A stretch of 64,000 bases of DNA from Meridianimarinicoccus aquatilis (GTDB lineage: Bacteria > Pseudomonadota > Alphaproteobacteria > Rhodobacterales > Rhodobacteraceae): assembly GCF_004358675.1 (NCBI RefSeq), contig NZ_SMZO01000005.1, forward strand, positions 1 to 64,000. The letters run 5' to 3'. Shown in pieces: positions 8,286 to 17,191 of this stretch (positions within the stretch are counted from its first letter, which is position 1; each line of letters starts with the position of its first letter). The translations under genes were made by a program, and so were the position numbers. The notes under the pieces are model-generated. The model was given only the letters and a program-made list of their open reading frames with translations. It had not been told where the DNA came from and made no database searches.

Positions 8286-9809
8286 CTATCGGCTTCGAAA
8301 CAGACTGCCCAAGATACCGCGCACCAGTTTCTGCCCTTCTCGGGAGTTGAGTTGCTTGACCACGGTCTTGGCCAGCGCATCGGTCAAACTTGGGCCGCGC
8401 CGTTTTGACTGGGTACGCTTCGGCATCGGGGGTTTGTACCGACGCGCTTTGTTAAACTCTGCAAAGGCATCTTTCGTCTCTTGTGCGGCTTCCTCTGCGC
8501 GGCGCGTTTCGACGGCTGCGGCTTCGGCGCGGGCCGCCAATTTCTCTTGGGCACTCTCGCGGTTGATTGCCGCCTCATATTTGCCGGCCAACGGCGAGGC
8601 CGCGATCACCGCCGCGCGCTCTGGTTTGGTCAACGGTCCCATTCGCGAACAGGGCGGCCGGATCAAGGTGCGCTGTGCGATCCCCGGCACAGCTTTCTTT
8701 TCCAGCATTGACGTGACCGCTTCGCCAGTGCCAACGCTGCGAATGGCCTCTTCCGTGTCAAAATCAGGATTGGGGCGGAAGGTTTCGGACGCCAGCCTAA
8801 GCGCCTTGGCATCGCGGGGCGTAAATGCCCGAAGCGCATGCTGGATGCGATTGCCCAACTGGCTCAGCACATCGGGCGGAACGTCGTCTGGATTTTGTGT
8901 GACGAAATAGACCCCGACACCCTTGGACCGGATGAGCCGAACAACCTGTTCGATCCTATCTATCAAAGCCTTTGGGGCGGTATCGAACAGCAAATGTGCC
9001 TCGTCGAAGAAGAACACCAACACTGGTTTGTCCGGGTTTCCAATTTCGGGCAGCGTTTCGAAGAGTTCGGACAACAGCCACAACAAGAACATGGCGTAAA
9101 GCCGAGGCGACGACATCAGCTTGTTCGCCATTAACACGTTGATGCGGCCCAAACCGCCATCGGTGGCCATCATGTCTGCAAGATCAAGCGCCGGCTCGCC
9201 CAGAAACCCTGCGGCGCCTTCGTTTTCCAGCACCAAAAGCGCCCGTTGGATCGCGCCAATAGAGGCAGAAGATACGTTGCCGTACCGCGCCTTGATGTCG
9301 GGCGCGTTTTCGTCCAGCCAGACCAGCATGGCACGCAGATCTTCCAAATCCAGAAGCGCGAGATCTTCGTCATCGGCAACGGCAAAGGCGATTGTCAGAA
9401 CCCCTTCCTGGACCTCTGTCAGGTCAAGCATCTGGGATAGCAAAAGCGGGCCAATATCCGTAATCGTCGTGCGCACAGGGTGCCCATCCGCGCCAAAGAG
9501 ATCCCAAAGCACGACGGGAAATGCCTTCAACTCATAGTCAGTCAGGGCGATTTTTTCAGCGCGGGAAAACAGAAAGTCTTTTGGTGTCCCCGCCTGTGAG
9601 AGACCCGAAACGTCCCCCTTCACATCGGCCATGAACACCGGGACGCCTGCAGCCGAAAACCCTTCGGCAAGGATCTGCATGGTGACTGTCTTGCCGGTTC
9701 CGGTTGCCCCGGTTACCAGCCCGTGCCGGTTCGCCAGATCGAGGTGCAGAACTTGCGCTGTGTCCTGCTCAGCTCCGCCGCCGCCAATGAAAATCCCGGA
9801 CTTGTCCAT
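8286..9809 (-). CDS. HerA-like ATPase, DUF853 (YjgR family)
   Basis: Helicase HerA-like P-loop ATPase of 507 residues. Walker A is GATGTGKT at residues 34-41; Walker B with the catalytic acid is VLVFFFDEAHLL near residue 265; YFVTQNPDDVP looks like sensor 1. A long charged Ala/Glu coiled segment (about 410-460) precedes a basic tail. The family is widespread and its role uncertain, with links to DNA processing or translocation. The ATG follows AGGAG. It converges with the helical-repeat gene, whose stop is two bases away, so it is not part of that operon. Confidence 0.85.
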   Translation of the reverse strand: MDKSGIFIGGGGAEQDTAQVLHLDLANRHGLVTGATGTGKTVTMQILAEGFSAAGVPVFMADVKGDVSGLSQAGTPKDFLFSRAEKIALTDYELKAFPVVLWDLFGADGHPVRTTITDIGPLLLSQMLDLTEVQEGVLTIAFAVADDEDLALLDLEDLRAMLVWLDENAPDIKARYGNVSSASIGAIQRALLVLENEGAAGFLGEPALDLADMMATDGGLGRINVLMANKLMSSPRLYAMFLLWLLSELFETLPEIGNPDKPVLVFFFDEAHLLFDTAPKALIDRIEQVVRLIRSKGVGVYFVTQNPDDVPPDVLSQLGNRIQHALRAFTPRDAKALRLASETFRPNPDFDTEEAIRSVGTGEAVTSMLEKKAVPGIAQRTLIRPPCSRMGPLTKPERAAVIAASPLAGKYEAAINRESAQEKLAARAEAAAVETRRAEEAAQETKDAFAEFNKARRYKPPMPKRTQSKRRGPSLTDALAKTVVKQLNSREGQKLVRGILGSLFRSR

Positions 9810-9911
9810 GCCGTGCTCCTGTTCCCTTGCCCGTGCAAAGCATGCGGGTATCCAGCGCGGCGAGCAACCGCCTTGCGCAACTTCGTGGTAAACCGATGCG
9901 ATCTGCTGCCG

Positions 9912-10655
9912 TCAGGAACCCGAAGCCAGGTCGACAACCAGCCTATTTCGGCCACCGTCATCCAATAACGATACGGTGCGCCCTTCGATCAAAGCGGGCA
10001 ACAAAGGACGGCCATACCCGGCCCCGCCATCAAGGTTGAGACGGTTGAAATATAACTGCGGACGATCCAGCGCCGTGTGACCGTGTACAACAAGCCGCCC
10101 CCAGTCGTGGTCGCTGCCAAGAAAAGGATCACGAATCCAGATCAGATCATCCTCTTTTTGCTTTGTCAGCGGGACACCGGGCCTCAGACCTGCATGCACA
10201 AAAATCTGACTGTCCGTCTCGTGATACCTTGGCAATGCGGCAATCCAAGCCAGATGGTCTGCTGGAACCGCCTCCAGCGCATCTTGGTGAATATCCTTCA
10301 GCGGGCGATCTTCGGACACGTCCACGCCATAAGACGCCAGCGTTTTGCGCCCGCCAAGCGGCGTATCGGTCCAAAGAAGCGGGCGCGAGGTATTTGGATC
10401 GTCGTATTTCGGGTTACCAAGGAAGCGTCCGATGTAGCGGTCATGATTGCCCATCAGACAAGTCCAAGGTTTGCCGTCTTTCTGGCCTTGCATCAGCATT
10501 TCGATCACGGCGCGGGACGACGGGCCGCGATCTACATAGTCGCCCAGGAAAACAATCGGCGCAGCCGGTTCCCCGAAACGTTCAATGGCTTCAAGGGCCG
10601 TTTCAAGTTGACCTAGCTGACCGTGAATATCGCCGATGGCGTGGATCGGATCCAT
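9912..10655 (-). CDS. Serine/threonine-type metallophosphoesterase
   Basis: Calcineurin-like phosphoesterase of the PrpA/ApaH group (247 residues). The metal-binding blocks GDIHG, GDYVDRG and GNHD are all present near the N-terminus, followed by the HAGLRPG and VHGHTALD motifs. It could dephosphorylate proteins or hydrolyse dinucleoside polyphosphates. The ATG at 10655 follows AAAAGGGAAAA; the in-frame codon at 10688 has no ribosome site. Cytoplasmic; no obvious operon partner. Confidence 0.85.
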   Translation of the reverse strand: MDPIHAIGDIHGQLGQLETALEAIERFGEPAAPIVFLGDYVDRGPSSRAVIEMLMQGQKDGKPWTCLMGNHDRYIGRFLGNPKYDDPNTSRPLLWTDTPLGGRKTLASYGVDVSEDRPLKDIHQDALEAVPADHLAWIAALPRYHETDSQIFVHAGLRPGVPLTKQKEDDLIWIRDPFLGSDHDWGRLVVHGHTALDRPQLYFNRLNLDGGAGYGRPLLPALIEGRTVSLLDDGGRNRLVVDLASGS

Positions 10656-10727
10656 TGGTTTTCCCTTTTGCATGGGCGAGACATGCAACCGATGGCAGAA
10701 AAGGGCAAGACAGCAATCGCGCGCCGG

Positions 10728-11522
10728 TCAAAAGGCAATCGGCTCTTGTCCATCAACAATTGCGGCAAGTACGCTTAGCGCAGCCAGGGCAGAGGTCCGG
10801 GGATTGTCTGGCAGGCCAGCCCCCGAGACACGAAACTCAAGGGTGCCGAAATCGCCTTGGGCATGGATTTCGTGAATGTTGGACGTCGCATCCGGGTCGG
10901 CCACAAGCTGAACTTCGGTGCGGTCAAACCCCAGCCCGGACAGGGCAACAGCCGCCGCCACATTCGCATTCTTGGGATAGCGCAAAGCCGCATCGCGGGC
11001 CGTTCCGGAAAAATGCGTAACGGCTGTCGCAGGGGGATTGCCAAAATCAATAACCTCTTCAGCCGGCGAGCCCCGCCACCCAGCCAAAGGTTTCCGCCCG
11101 GTATAGGTGACCCTTCTAAGCTGACCACGCCGCGCGGCGCGCAAAGCGTCCAAAGCGCCAATTGCACCACTGGCCAAGTAAAGCCGACTTCCACCGTCAA
11201 GGGCCGCATTGCGCAGGTCTGCATAGACGTCAGGGTTGGCAAGCGCCCCCAGCGAAACAGTCGTCAGGCATTTCCCGGCGCGCAATGCAGTTGGCCCATG
11301 TTCCGCAAGCGCCGCGTGACCGGCACAGTCGACCACGTGACCGATATGACTGGACAGCTCATCGACAGACGAAACAACATCGACCTGCGGGGGTGTGCGC
11401 CGCCGCATGTCTGCCACCCTGCCGGGGCGGACCACGAACGCGCCCAACTTAACATTACCGCCGCGCAGACCATTCTGGACAAAGCCTGAAATTGCGCCGC
11501 TTCCTATCAGGGCAATGTGCAT
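10728..11522 (-). CDS. nadX: L-aspartate dehydrogenase
   Basis: NAD(P)-dependent oxidation of aspartate to iminoaspartate, a possible first step toward NAD synthesis in place of NadB. The 264-residue protein starts with a Rossmann GSGAISG motif and then shows DCAGHAALAEHG, GAIGALDALRAA, the conserved YPKNANVAAA and NPRTSALAALS, which together are typical of AspDH. The ATG at 11522 follows AAGGA. It overlaps no neighbour and may be expressed alone. Family assignment is firm; the physiological role is inferred. Confidence 0.85.
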   Translation of the reverse strand: MHIALIGSGAISGFVQNGLRGGNVKLGAFVVRPGRVADMRRRTPPQVDVVSSVDELSSHIGHVVDCAGHAALAEHGPTALRAGKCLTTVSLGALANPDVYADLRNAALDGGSRLYLASGAIGALDALRAARRGQLRRVTYTGRKPLAGWRGSPAEEVIDFGNPPATAVTHFSGTARDAALRYPKNANVAAAVALSGLGFDRTEVQLVADPDATSNIHEIHAQGDFGTLEFRVSGAGLPDNPRTSALAALSVLAAIVDGQEPIAF

Positions 11523-11559
11523 CTGGCGTCCTTGGCTCAGCACCGGAGTGAAGACTCGG

Positions 11560-12351
11560 TCATGACTTGCGTTTCATCAATCCGCGAGAGGGATCATACC
11601 CCCAAACAGCCGCAGCTCCAAAGACCAACGTGGCGCCGATCACGACCAATAAAGCGGTCAGGTTAAATTGCAGATACAGCAAGAACCGGATCAGTTCGAC
11701 CACATAGGTGAACGGGTTCAGAGCGCAGATATCATGCAGCAGTTCCGAACTCTCTGCCATTTTCCAAAGCGGATACAGCGCGGATGACAAGAAAAACATC
11801 GGGAAGATCACAAAGTTCATGACGCCCGCGAAGTTTTCCAGTTGCTTGATGAAGCTGGACAAGACAAGCCCAAGCGCCCCCAGCATAAGTCCTCCCAGAA
11901 AGACACCCGGCACCGCCGCCAGATACCCCAATGTCGGCATGGTGATGCCGAACAGCGCCGCAATCGCGAGAAACGCATAAACCTGTAAGACAGAAATCGC
12001 GCTGGAGCCCAGAAGCCGACACAGCAATAACCACCAGCGCGGCAAGGGGCTGGTCAGCAACAGCCGCATTGACCCCATTTCGCGATCGTAAACCAAGCTG
12101 AGAGAGCTTTGCATCCCGTTGAACAGCAAGATCATCGCGCACAAGCCCGGCACGATATACGTCTCATAGGTGATATACGTCTGATAGGGCGGGATGATCG
12201 ATACACCCAGCGCAGCCCGAAAACCCGCCGCAAAGATCAGCAACCAAACCAAGGGCCGTACCAACGCCGACAAGAACCGTTCCCTCTGATGGACAAAACG
12301 CAGGAACTCGCGCCCGACAATCGCGCGCAGCACGTTGAGCCACGCAGTCAC
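11560..12351 (-). CDS. ABC-2 type transporter permease
   Basis: Inner-membrane subunit of an export-type ABC system, about 263 residues with six hydrophobic segments and the ABC-2 landmark NPFTYVVELIR near the C-terminus. The GTG at 12351 overlaps the stop of the ATPase gene (GTGA), a common coupled start; an upstream ATG at 12381 would add ten residues. It resembles the permease that accompanies PQQ-dependent alcohol dehydrogenase loci, but no such dehydrogenase is in this window. The cargo is unknown. Confidence 0.82.
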   Translation of the reverse strand: MTAWLNVLRAIVGREFLRFVHQRERFLSALVRPLVWLLIFAAGFRAALGVSIIPPYQTYITYETYIVPGLCAMILLFNGMQSSLSLVYDREMGSMRLLLTSPLPRWWLLLCRLLGSSAISVLQVYAFLAIAALFGITMPTLGYLAAVPGVFLGGLMLGALGLVLSSFIKQLENFAGVMNFVIFPMFFLSSALYPLWKMAESSELLHDICALNPFTYVVELIRFLLYLQFNLTALLVVIGATLVFGAAAVWGYDPSRGLMKRKS

Positions 12352-13067
12352 AACGCGGTCTCCGTCTTGTCGAGAAACCATTCGGACAGGTTACTCACGC
12401 CGCGAATATCGCCTGTGATGCCATCTGCAAGGATGTTGCCTTCGTGCAGCACCAAAAGCCGATCCGTATCGCGCACCTCGTCGGTCAAGTGGGTCGTCCA
12501 CAGAACACACAGCCCTTGATCGGCCAGATCATGCACATGGCCGACGATCCCGGCGCGGGACGCGGCATCCAAACCCACCGTCGGTTCGTCCAGCAGCAGC
12601 ACTTCGGGTTCATGCAGCAAAGAGCGGGCCAATTCCGTACGGCGGCGGTGCCCGCCGTTTAGCGCACGGACCTTTTCGCCTGCACGCTCGGCCATGTTGA
12701 GCCGGGCCAGCGCAGCGTCGATCCGCGATGCAAGCCCCTTGCGCGGCAACCCATGAAGAGCCGCGAAATAAGCCAGATTTTGGCGCACCGTCAGATCCAG
12801 GTCCAGCGTGGGTTGCTGAAATACGACCCCAAGGCGCCCCAAGGCGGGACCCGGCGTGCGCCGCAAATCATGCCCCGCGACCTGAATTGTTCCCCCCGGT
12901 GAGACCAGAAGTCGGGTCAACAGGGAAACAAGGGTCGATTTCCCCGCCCCGTTCGGCCCAAGCAGCGCGCAAAACTGGCCCTTTGGCAAATCGAAGGACA
13001 CCCCTTTCAGAGCGTCCTTGCTGCCATAGCTATAGGCCAGAGTGCTGACAGAAAGCCCGCTTGTCAT
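12348..13067 (-). CDS. ABC transporter ATP-binding protein
   Basis: Energises the ABC-2 permease encoded just downstream. The 239-residue protein has Walker A GPNGAGKST, the Q-loop VVFQQPTLD, an atypical signature LNGGHRRR in place of LSGGQ, Walker B VLLLDEP and the H-loop TTHLTDE. The LNGG variation and overall form resemble the ATPase associated with PQQ-alcohol dehydrogenase clusters. The four-base overlap with the permease indicates translational coupling. Substrate not known. Confidence 0.87.
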   Translation of the reverse strand: MTSGLSVSTLAYSYGSKDALKGVSFDLPKGQFCALLGPNGAGKSTLVSLLTRLLVSPGGTIQVAGHDLRRTPGPALGRLGVVFQQPTLDLDLTVRQNLAYFAALHGLPRKGLASRIDAALARLNMAERAGEKVRALNGGHRRRTELARSLLHEPEVLLLDEPTVGLDAASRAGIVGHVHDLADQGLCVLWTTHLTDEVRDTDRLLVLHEGNILADGITGDIRGVSNLSEWFLDKTETAL

Positions 13068-13174
13068 CCTTTAGCTCGCTTGGTCCGCGGTCTACTTCGC
13101 AACAGGTTCCGCACGAGCGGCGGATTGTTGAGACTGGCAAAGGCTTTCAAAGGCTGCTCCTGTTGGGACGCGCG

Positions 13175-13435
13175 CTATTCGGCGCGGCGGCTAATTTCGT
13201 TCAGATCAGTGTCAAGCTTGATGTCGTATTGGTTGCCACCTTCGCAAATGACGTCGTCAAGTTCGTATACCCCATCTTCCAATTCTATGTCGTCAGCGAC
13301 CATCTGGCATTTCATGCCGTCCAGCTTTTCCATGATTTGCGCGACTGTTTCCGAAGGAATATCGTCTGGCTGGTTTGACGCGACGGCTGGTGTCGAAAGT
13401 ACAAAAAAAGCGAGAGCAGATATCAGGTATTTCAT
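13175..13435 (-). CDS. Small exported PepSY-like protein
   Basis: An 86-residue protein with a clear signal peptide (about residues 1-20, ending AVASN) and a mature part that reads as a single PepSY-like domain: a short amphipathic helix (VAQIMEKLDGMKC) followed by the YELDDVICEGGNQYDIKLD strand pattern. Two cysteines may pair in the periplasm. It lies upstream of the ABC genes on the same strand with a 107-base gap, so co-transcription is possible. Function unknown; PepSY domains often inhibit proteases or bind redox partners. Confidence 0.7.
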   Translation of the reverse strand: MKYLISALAFFVLSTPAVASNQPDDIPSETVAQIMEKLDGMKCQMVADDIELEDGVYELDDVICEGGNQYDIKLDTDLNEISRRAE

Positions 13436-13453
13436 TTGTAGAATCTCAAAAAG

Positions 13454-13891
13454 TTACTGAATTGAAATCTTGATCTGCTGCGTGTCGCCGGATGACCCCG
13501 GTATCCGCAGGATATGTGTGCCCGGAACAATCGCAATAAACGAAAGCTCTGCCGTTCCCGCATCGTCAAATTCAAGCGAGTCTATGGCCATGGGACGGAT
13601 TTCTATGTCATTGATGACGATCTCGTTCATCCAGATGGCCCGAAAGAACTCTGGCCCGGTAAGAGCCAGCTCCGCAGACCCGTCTGCTGTAATTTCCAAC
13701 GTGTAATAAGCCCCCGATTGAAGGGTCACATCCTCGCCCAGCGGCACGCCCGACGACAGCGTGATTTCGATCGGCTCACCCCGGTTACATCCGGCCAGAA
13801 GCCCGGCAAACCCGAAATCGTCGCAAAGTGGAGCAGCTATGGCAGGCGCTCCAAGGCAACAAGCCAGTGTGGCTGCGGTCAGAATTTTCAT
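13454..13891 (-). CDS. Small periplasmic protein of unknown function
   Basis: A 145-residue protein starting MKILTAATLACCLGAPAIAA, a good signal peptide. The mature part has two early cysteines (LCDDFGFAGLLAGC) and then a beta-rich domain (YYTLEITADGSAEL, GTHILRIPG) that resembles a carbohydrate- or lipid-binding sandwich. The ATG follows GGGAGAG; the in-frame extension toward 14467 has no coding character. It precedes the PepSY-like gene by 18 bases and probably shares its transcript. Not recognised further. Confidence 0.65.
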   Translation of the reverse strand: MKILTAATLACCLGAPAIAAPLCDDFGFAGLLAGCNRGEPIEITLSSGVPLGEDVTLQSGAYYTLEITADGSAELALTGPEFFRAIWMNEIVINDIEIRPMAIDSLEFDDAGTAELSFIAIVPGTHILRIPGSSGDTQQIKISIQ

Positions 13892-14399
13892 TTTCTTTCT
13901 CTCCCTTTTAGTGCTGCATGCGCGAACAAAACGCGGTACTGACGCCCGATTTTCAAAGTCGTTGGGCAACGCCCCCACCGCTTGGCTGTTGCTCGTTTCG
14001 CCGGACAAACAAGCACCCGCGCTATGCAGCACCCGATGCAAAATAGCCCCGAATGGCAACCGGGACTTTTGGGCAGGTTGCTTTGTTCCGTGACTGGAAT
14101 TCCCGATGCCAGCCGACACATCGCCCCGCGTTTTGCACTGATTGAATGGGCATACCTGCATCGCCCTCGGGCAACTGATCGCAAAGAACGCCCCTTGCCG
14201 GTGCCCAAGGCCATCACCGCTTGCGGCGCAAGGCTCTTGTGTGCTTTCGTTGCGCATCATGAGAACCTTGTGGACAAAATGATTACAGTGTTGGGGCGCT
14301 TCCCGGGCCATCCTCATGCGAAGGTCCAAGGATGGTGGCCGCCGCCCGCAGGCCGCCGTCCTAAAGCATTTGATCTGACACTTCTGCAAGGAAACACGC
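13892..14399. other. Intergenic region without a recognised gene
   Basis: About 500 bases between divergent genes. Open frames on both strands here have no family features. Before the dioxygenase start there is a hairpin (CCATCCT at 14308-14314 with AGGATGG at 14329-14335), which could lie in its leader. No promoter was identified with confidence. Confidence 0.4.
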
Positions 14400-15509
14400 A
14401 TGCAACCTCTCCTGACACGCGGGGCCGAGGGCCTTGAAATCCGTTGGCCTGACGGCATTGTCGGCACCTTTCCCTATATCTGGCTGCGCGACACGGACCC
14501 TGCCGGATTTCATCCGCAAACCGGCGAACGCGCTTTTGACCTGACCAGCATACCACTCGATATCACACCCCAAAGCGTCAAGATCGATGCAGATAATTTG
14601 CTGTTAACCTGGACCGATCTTGATACCCAAAGTCGTTTCGATCTGGACTGGATCAAGGCAAATCGTCCCGGCCAGACACGCCCGGACCCCGCCGACCTGA
14701 CGCCGACGCCATGGCGCGGCGATCTTGGCGCAGGGGGTGTTCCGCGCCGCACCGCGAATGGTATCATGTCCGGGGGCCGTGAACTGGCCGACTGGCTTGA
14801 TGTGACAAAACGGTATGGCTTGTCCATCGTCGAAGGTCTGGCCGACAACAAGGATGCGGGGATCGCCATCGCCCGTCGAATTGGCCATTTGCGAGAAACG
14901 AATTTCGGCCTGACGTTTGAGGTGATGTCCAAGCCAAACCCGAACAATTTGGCCTATACGTCGGATGCGCTGCCGCTCCATACCGACCTGACCAACCAGG
15001 AATTGCCCCCTGGCTACCAGTTCTTGCACTTCCTTAGCAACGAGGCTGAGGGCGGCGGGTCAACCTTCTGCGATGGCGTGGCGGTCGGGAACGACCTGAA
15101 GGCCCAAGACCCAGAGGCATTCGAGATCTTGTCAACGGTGACGATCCCGTTCCGGTTTCAGGATTCAGACACCGACATTCGAGGCCGCAAATCCGTGATC
15201 ACCTTGGACGCGCGCGGTGATGTGTCCGAGATTTGCTTCAACGCACATCTGGCCGATATACTCGATCTTGCGCCCGGCACCATGAACGCCTTTTACCGCG
15301 CCTATCGCCGCTTCATGGAAATGACCCGCGACCCTGCCTATCGCATCGCCCTCAGACTTTCCGCAGGCGAAATGGTTGTGTTCGACAATCGCAGGGTTTT
15401 GCACGGACGCGAAGCTTTTGACCCGTCTACGGGCTTTCGGCACCTGCATGGCTGCTACGTGGATCGGGGCGAATGGGATAGTCGGCTCAGAGTGCTTCGG
15501 CGGGCCTGA
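14400..15509 (+). CDS. GBBH/TauD-like Fe(II)/2-oxoglutarate dioxygenase
   Basis: Member of the gamma-butyrobetaine/trimethyllysine hydroxylase group (369 residues). The N-terminal DUF971-like domain begins with IWLRDTDP but lacks the usual zinc-binding cysteines. The catalytic domain has the iron triad His194-x-Asp196 (LHTD) and His335 (VLHGRE), with an arginine-rich 2-oxoglutarate end. It would hydroxylate a quaternary amine or related acid in the cytoplasm; the substrate is not given by context. The ATG follows AAGGA by seven bases. A paralogue lies at 57111-58262, with different neighbours. Confidence 0.82.
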   Translation: MQPLLTRGAEGLEIRWPDGIVGTFPYIWLRDTDPAGFHPQTGERAFDLTSIPLDITPQSVKIDADNLLLTWTDLDTQSRFDLDWIKANRPGQTRPDPADLTPTPWRGDLGAGGVPRRTANGIMSGGRELADWLDVTKRYGLSIVEGLADNKDAGIAIARRIGHLRETNFGLTFEVMSKPNPNNLAYTSDALPLHTDLTNQELPPGYQFLHFLSNEAEGGGSTFCDGVAVGNDLKAQDPEAFEILSTVTIPFRFQDSDTDIRGRKSVITLDARGDVSEICFNAHLADILDLAPGTMNAFYRAYRRFMEMTRDPAYRIALRLSAGEMVVFDNRRVLHGREAFDPSTGFRHLHGCYVDRGEWDSRLRVLRRA

Positions 15510-15520
15510 CGTGTAACCCT

Positions 15521-15562
15521 CAAAAGGCCGTGGGAAGGTAAAGCGCCCGCCACGGCCTTTTG
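15521..15562. terminator. Bidirectional terminator
   Basis: A perfect 13-bp stem (15521-15533 with 15550-15562) with a 16-base loop ends in CCTTTTG on the plus strand and CAAAAGG complement on the minus strand. It sits between two convergent genes and can terminate both. Confidence 0.8.
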
Positions 15563-15564
15563 GT

Positions 15565-16614
15565 TCAAAGCAAATGCCAAAGCTGGAACAGTAGCCCCGC
15601 AGCAAAAGCCCCTGACAATGACAGCGAAATGTAGAGGGCAAATACAGGCGGACGCGCCAGCGCCCAAACCGCCATCGCCGCAGGGATCGATGTCACACCG
15701 CCCGCCACAAGAAACGCAAGACCTGCGCCCGGTGCCATCCCCTGGTCGATCAAACCGCCCACAAGCGGCAATGCGGCATAGCCATTCAAATAGGCAGGCA
15801 CACCCACCAGCGTGGCCACTGCAATGGGACCAACGCCCTGACCACCAAGAACAGACGTTACCGTTTCAGCGGGAATCCAAGCCAACATCAGGCTTTCAAT
15901 CACAAAAGCAAGCGTCAGCCACTTTGCCAGAAAAAGGGTAGTGGACCAGGCTGTTTTCCCAAAAGTTGCACGCCGCGCCGGATCATTCCAGAATTGCCAG
16001 ACGACCGGCTTTGGCCCACGCACCTTTGCACCGCCACACCCCCCGTTGCCGATGCCATCCCGCAATGGATGCGCAAGCGCCCCGCTTTTTGCTAAAAGAT
16101 GAACGATTGTTCCGCCAAAGACACCAAGCCCTATGGCCGCCACCGTTTTTGCAAACGCAAACTCCAGATTCAGAACGCCCATGGTCAAGATAAACATGGA
16201 CGGGTCCATGATTGGCGACGCCAGCCAGAATGCCATGACCGCAGACAATGGCACGCCCATTGCCAACAGCGCCGCGATAAGCGGGATGACACCGCAAGAA
16301 CAGAACGGCGACAAACCACCGGCCAGCGCACCCAGCCCGATCATCAGCACGGGCGATCCGGTAAACGCCTTGGCAATCAGGTTGTCTGCGCCGGTTGCCC
16401 CAGCCCAAGCCGCGATCCCGATCGACAGCAGAAGATAGGGCGCCGTTTGAAGCAGCGCGGCAGCCACGAACCGGGCACTTTCCACGGCCTGAGTGAAATC
16501 CAAGATCGCAAGGATGGCCAAGATCAACACAGAGGCGAGCCAAACGCCTTGCTGCTTCCACACACGGCGCACGGCAGGCCCTATCGCCGGCTGAGAGGTC
16601 ACAAGCTCAGACAT
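15565..16614 (-). CDS. DUF318/ArsP-type permease
   Basis: Integral membrane protein of 349 residues with about eight hydrophobic spans and the diagnostic SPFCSCGVIPL motif of the permease family that includes ArsP (organoarsenical efflux) and SO_0444-like metal exporters. A glycine/cysteine stretch (GIGNGGCGGAKVRGPKP) lies in the central cytoplasmic loop. The ATG at 16614 follows CGGAG; the codon at 16653 would overlap the regulator's spacer. The ArsR-type gene directly upstream suggests metal or metalloid control. The exact substrate cannot be told. Confidence 0.83.
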   Translation of the reverse strand: MSELVTSQPAIGPAVRRVWKQQGVWLASVLILAILAILDFTQAVESARFVAAALLQTAPYLLLSIGIAAWAGATGADNLIAKAFTGSPVLMIGLGALAGGLSPFCSCGVIPLIAALLAMGVPLSAVMAFWLASPIMDPSMFILTMGVLNLEFAFAKTVAAIGLGVFGGTIVHLLAKSGALAHPLRDGIGNGGCGGAKVRGPKPVVWQFWNDPARRATFGKTAWSTTLFLAKWLTLAFVIESLMLAWIPAETVTSVLGGQGVGPIAVATLVGVPAYLNGYAALPLVGGLIDQGMAPGAGLAFLVAGGVTSIPAAMAVWALARPPVFALYISLSLSGAFAAGLLFQLWHLL

Positions 16615-16668
16615 TACTATATCTCCGGTATTGGCGGTGTTTTTGGTTTCCAAAAATACCTACTGGCA

Positions 16669-16980
16669 TCACTCGGCCTCCTTCGGCGCAAGAACACCCT
16701 CACAACATTCCGACATTAGGAAGTTGAGGACCCGGTGCATCGCGGGATAATCGACTCTGTTGAATACTTCGCGTCCCCTTTTTTCCTGAATAACCAGTTC
16801 CGCGTCCACGAGGGACGACAAGTGATGGGCCAAGGTGGACGGGGCCAACCCCAGATGTTCGCCGATATCGCCAACACGCAGCCCGTCTTCACCTGCCTTT
16901 ACGAGCAGTCGAAAAATGGAAAGGCGTGCATCATGGCCAAGGGCTGCAAGGGCGCGTGCATGGGGGCTTGTAGTAGACAT
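16669..16980 (-). CDS. ArsR-family transcriptional regulator
   Basis: A 103-residue winged-helix regulator: LSIFRLLVKAGEDGLRVGDIGEHLGLAPSTLAHHLSSL forms the helix-turn-helix, VIQEKRGREVFNRV the wing. The C-terminal SECCEG pair of cysteines could bind an oxidised metalloid or metal and cause release of DNA. It precedes the DUF318 permease by 54 bases on the same strand and probably represses both. A start at 16980 follows GAGG. Confidence 0.85.
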   Translation of the reverse strand: MSTTSPHARALAALGHDARLSIFRLLVKAGEDGLRVGDIGEHLGLAPSTLAHHLSSLVDAELVIQEKRGREVFNRVDYPAMHRVLNFLMSECCEGVLAPKEAE

Positions 16981-16995
16981 ACCTCATAAACAACT

Positions 16996-17017
16996 ATATT
17001 TCTAGTTTTGTAAATAT
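16996..17017. promoter_or_regulatory. Candidate ArsR operator
   Basis: An inverted repeat ATATTT-N10-AAATAT sits 16 bases before the arsR-type start in an AT-rich stretch. Its size and position fit an ArsR-family operator. This is inference from symmetry only. Confidence 0.4.
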
Positions 17018-17191
17018 GTAAGGTCAAAGTGCGTGGCCCGAGCATCTTCGACGATGCAACGCTGAAAATGGACTCCCATCAACGGAGTGTGGCACACGGC
17101 ACAGCGCATTTGCCTGAAGGCGCAAGGGTTTGCACGCAGGATGACCCGGCTTACGACCCTGCAGCCTGCAACGGCAGAAGGCAGAAGGTTT

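Noticed and set aside
13892-14467. In-frame N-terminal extension of the small periplasmic protein (minus strand)
   Set aside because: A good signal peptide and ribosome site begin at 13891; the upstream codons look random.
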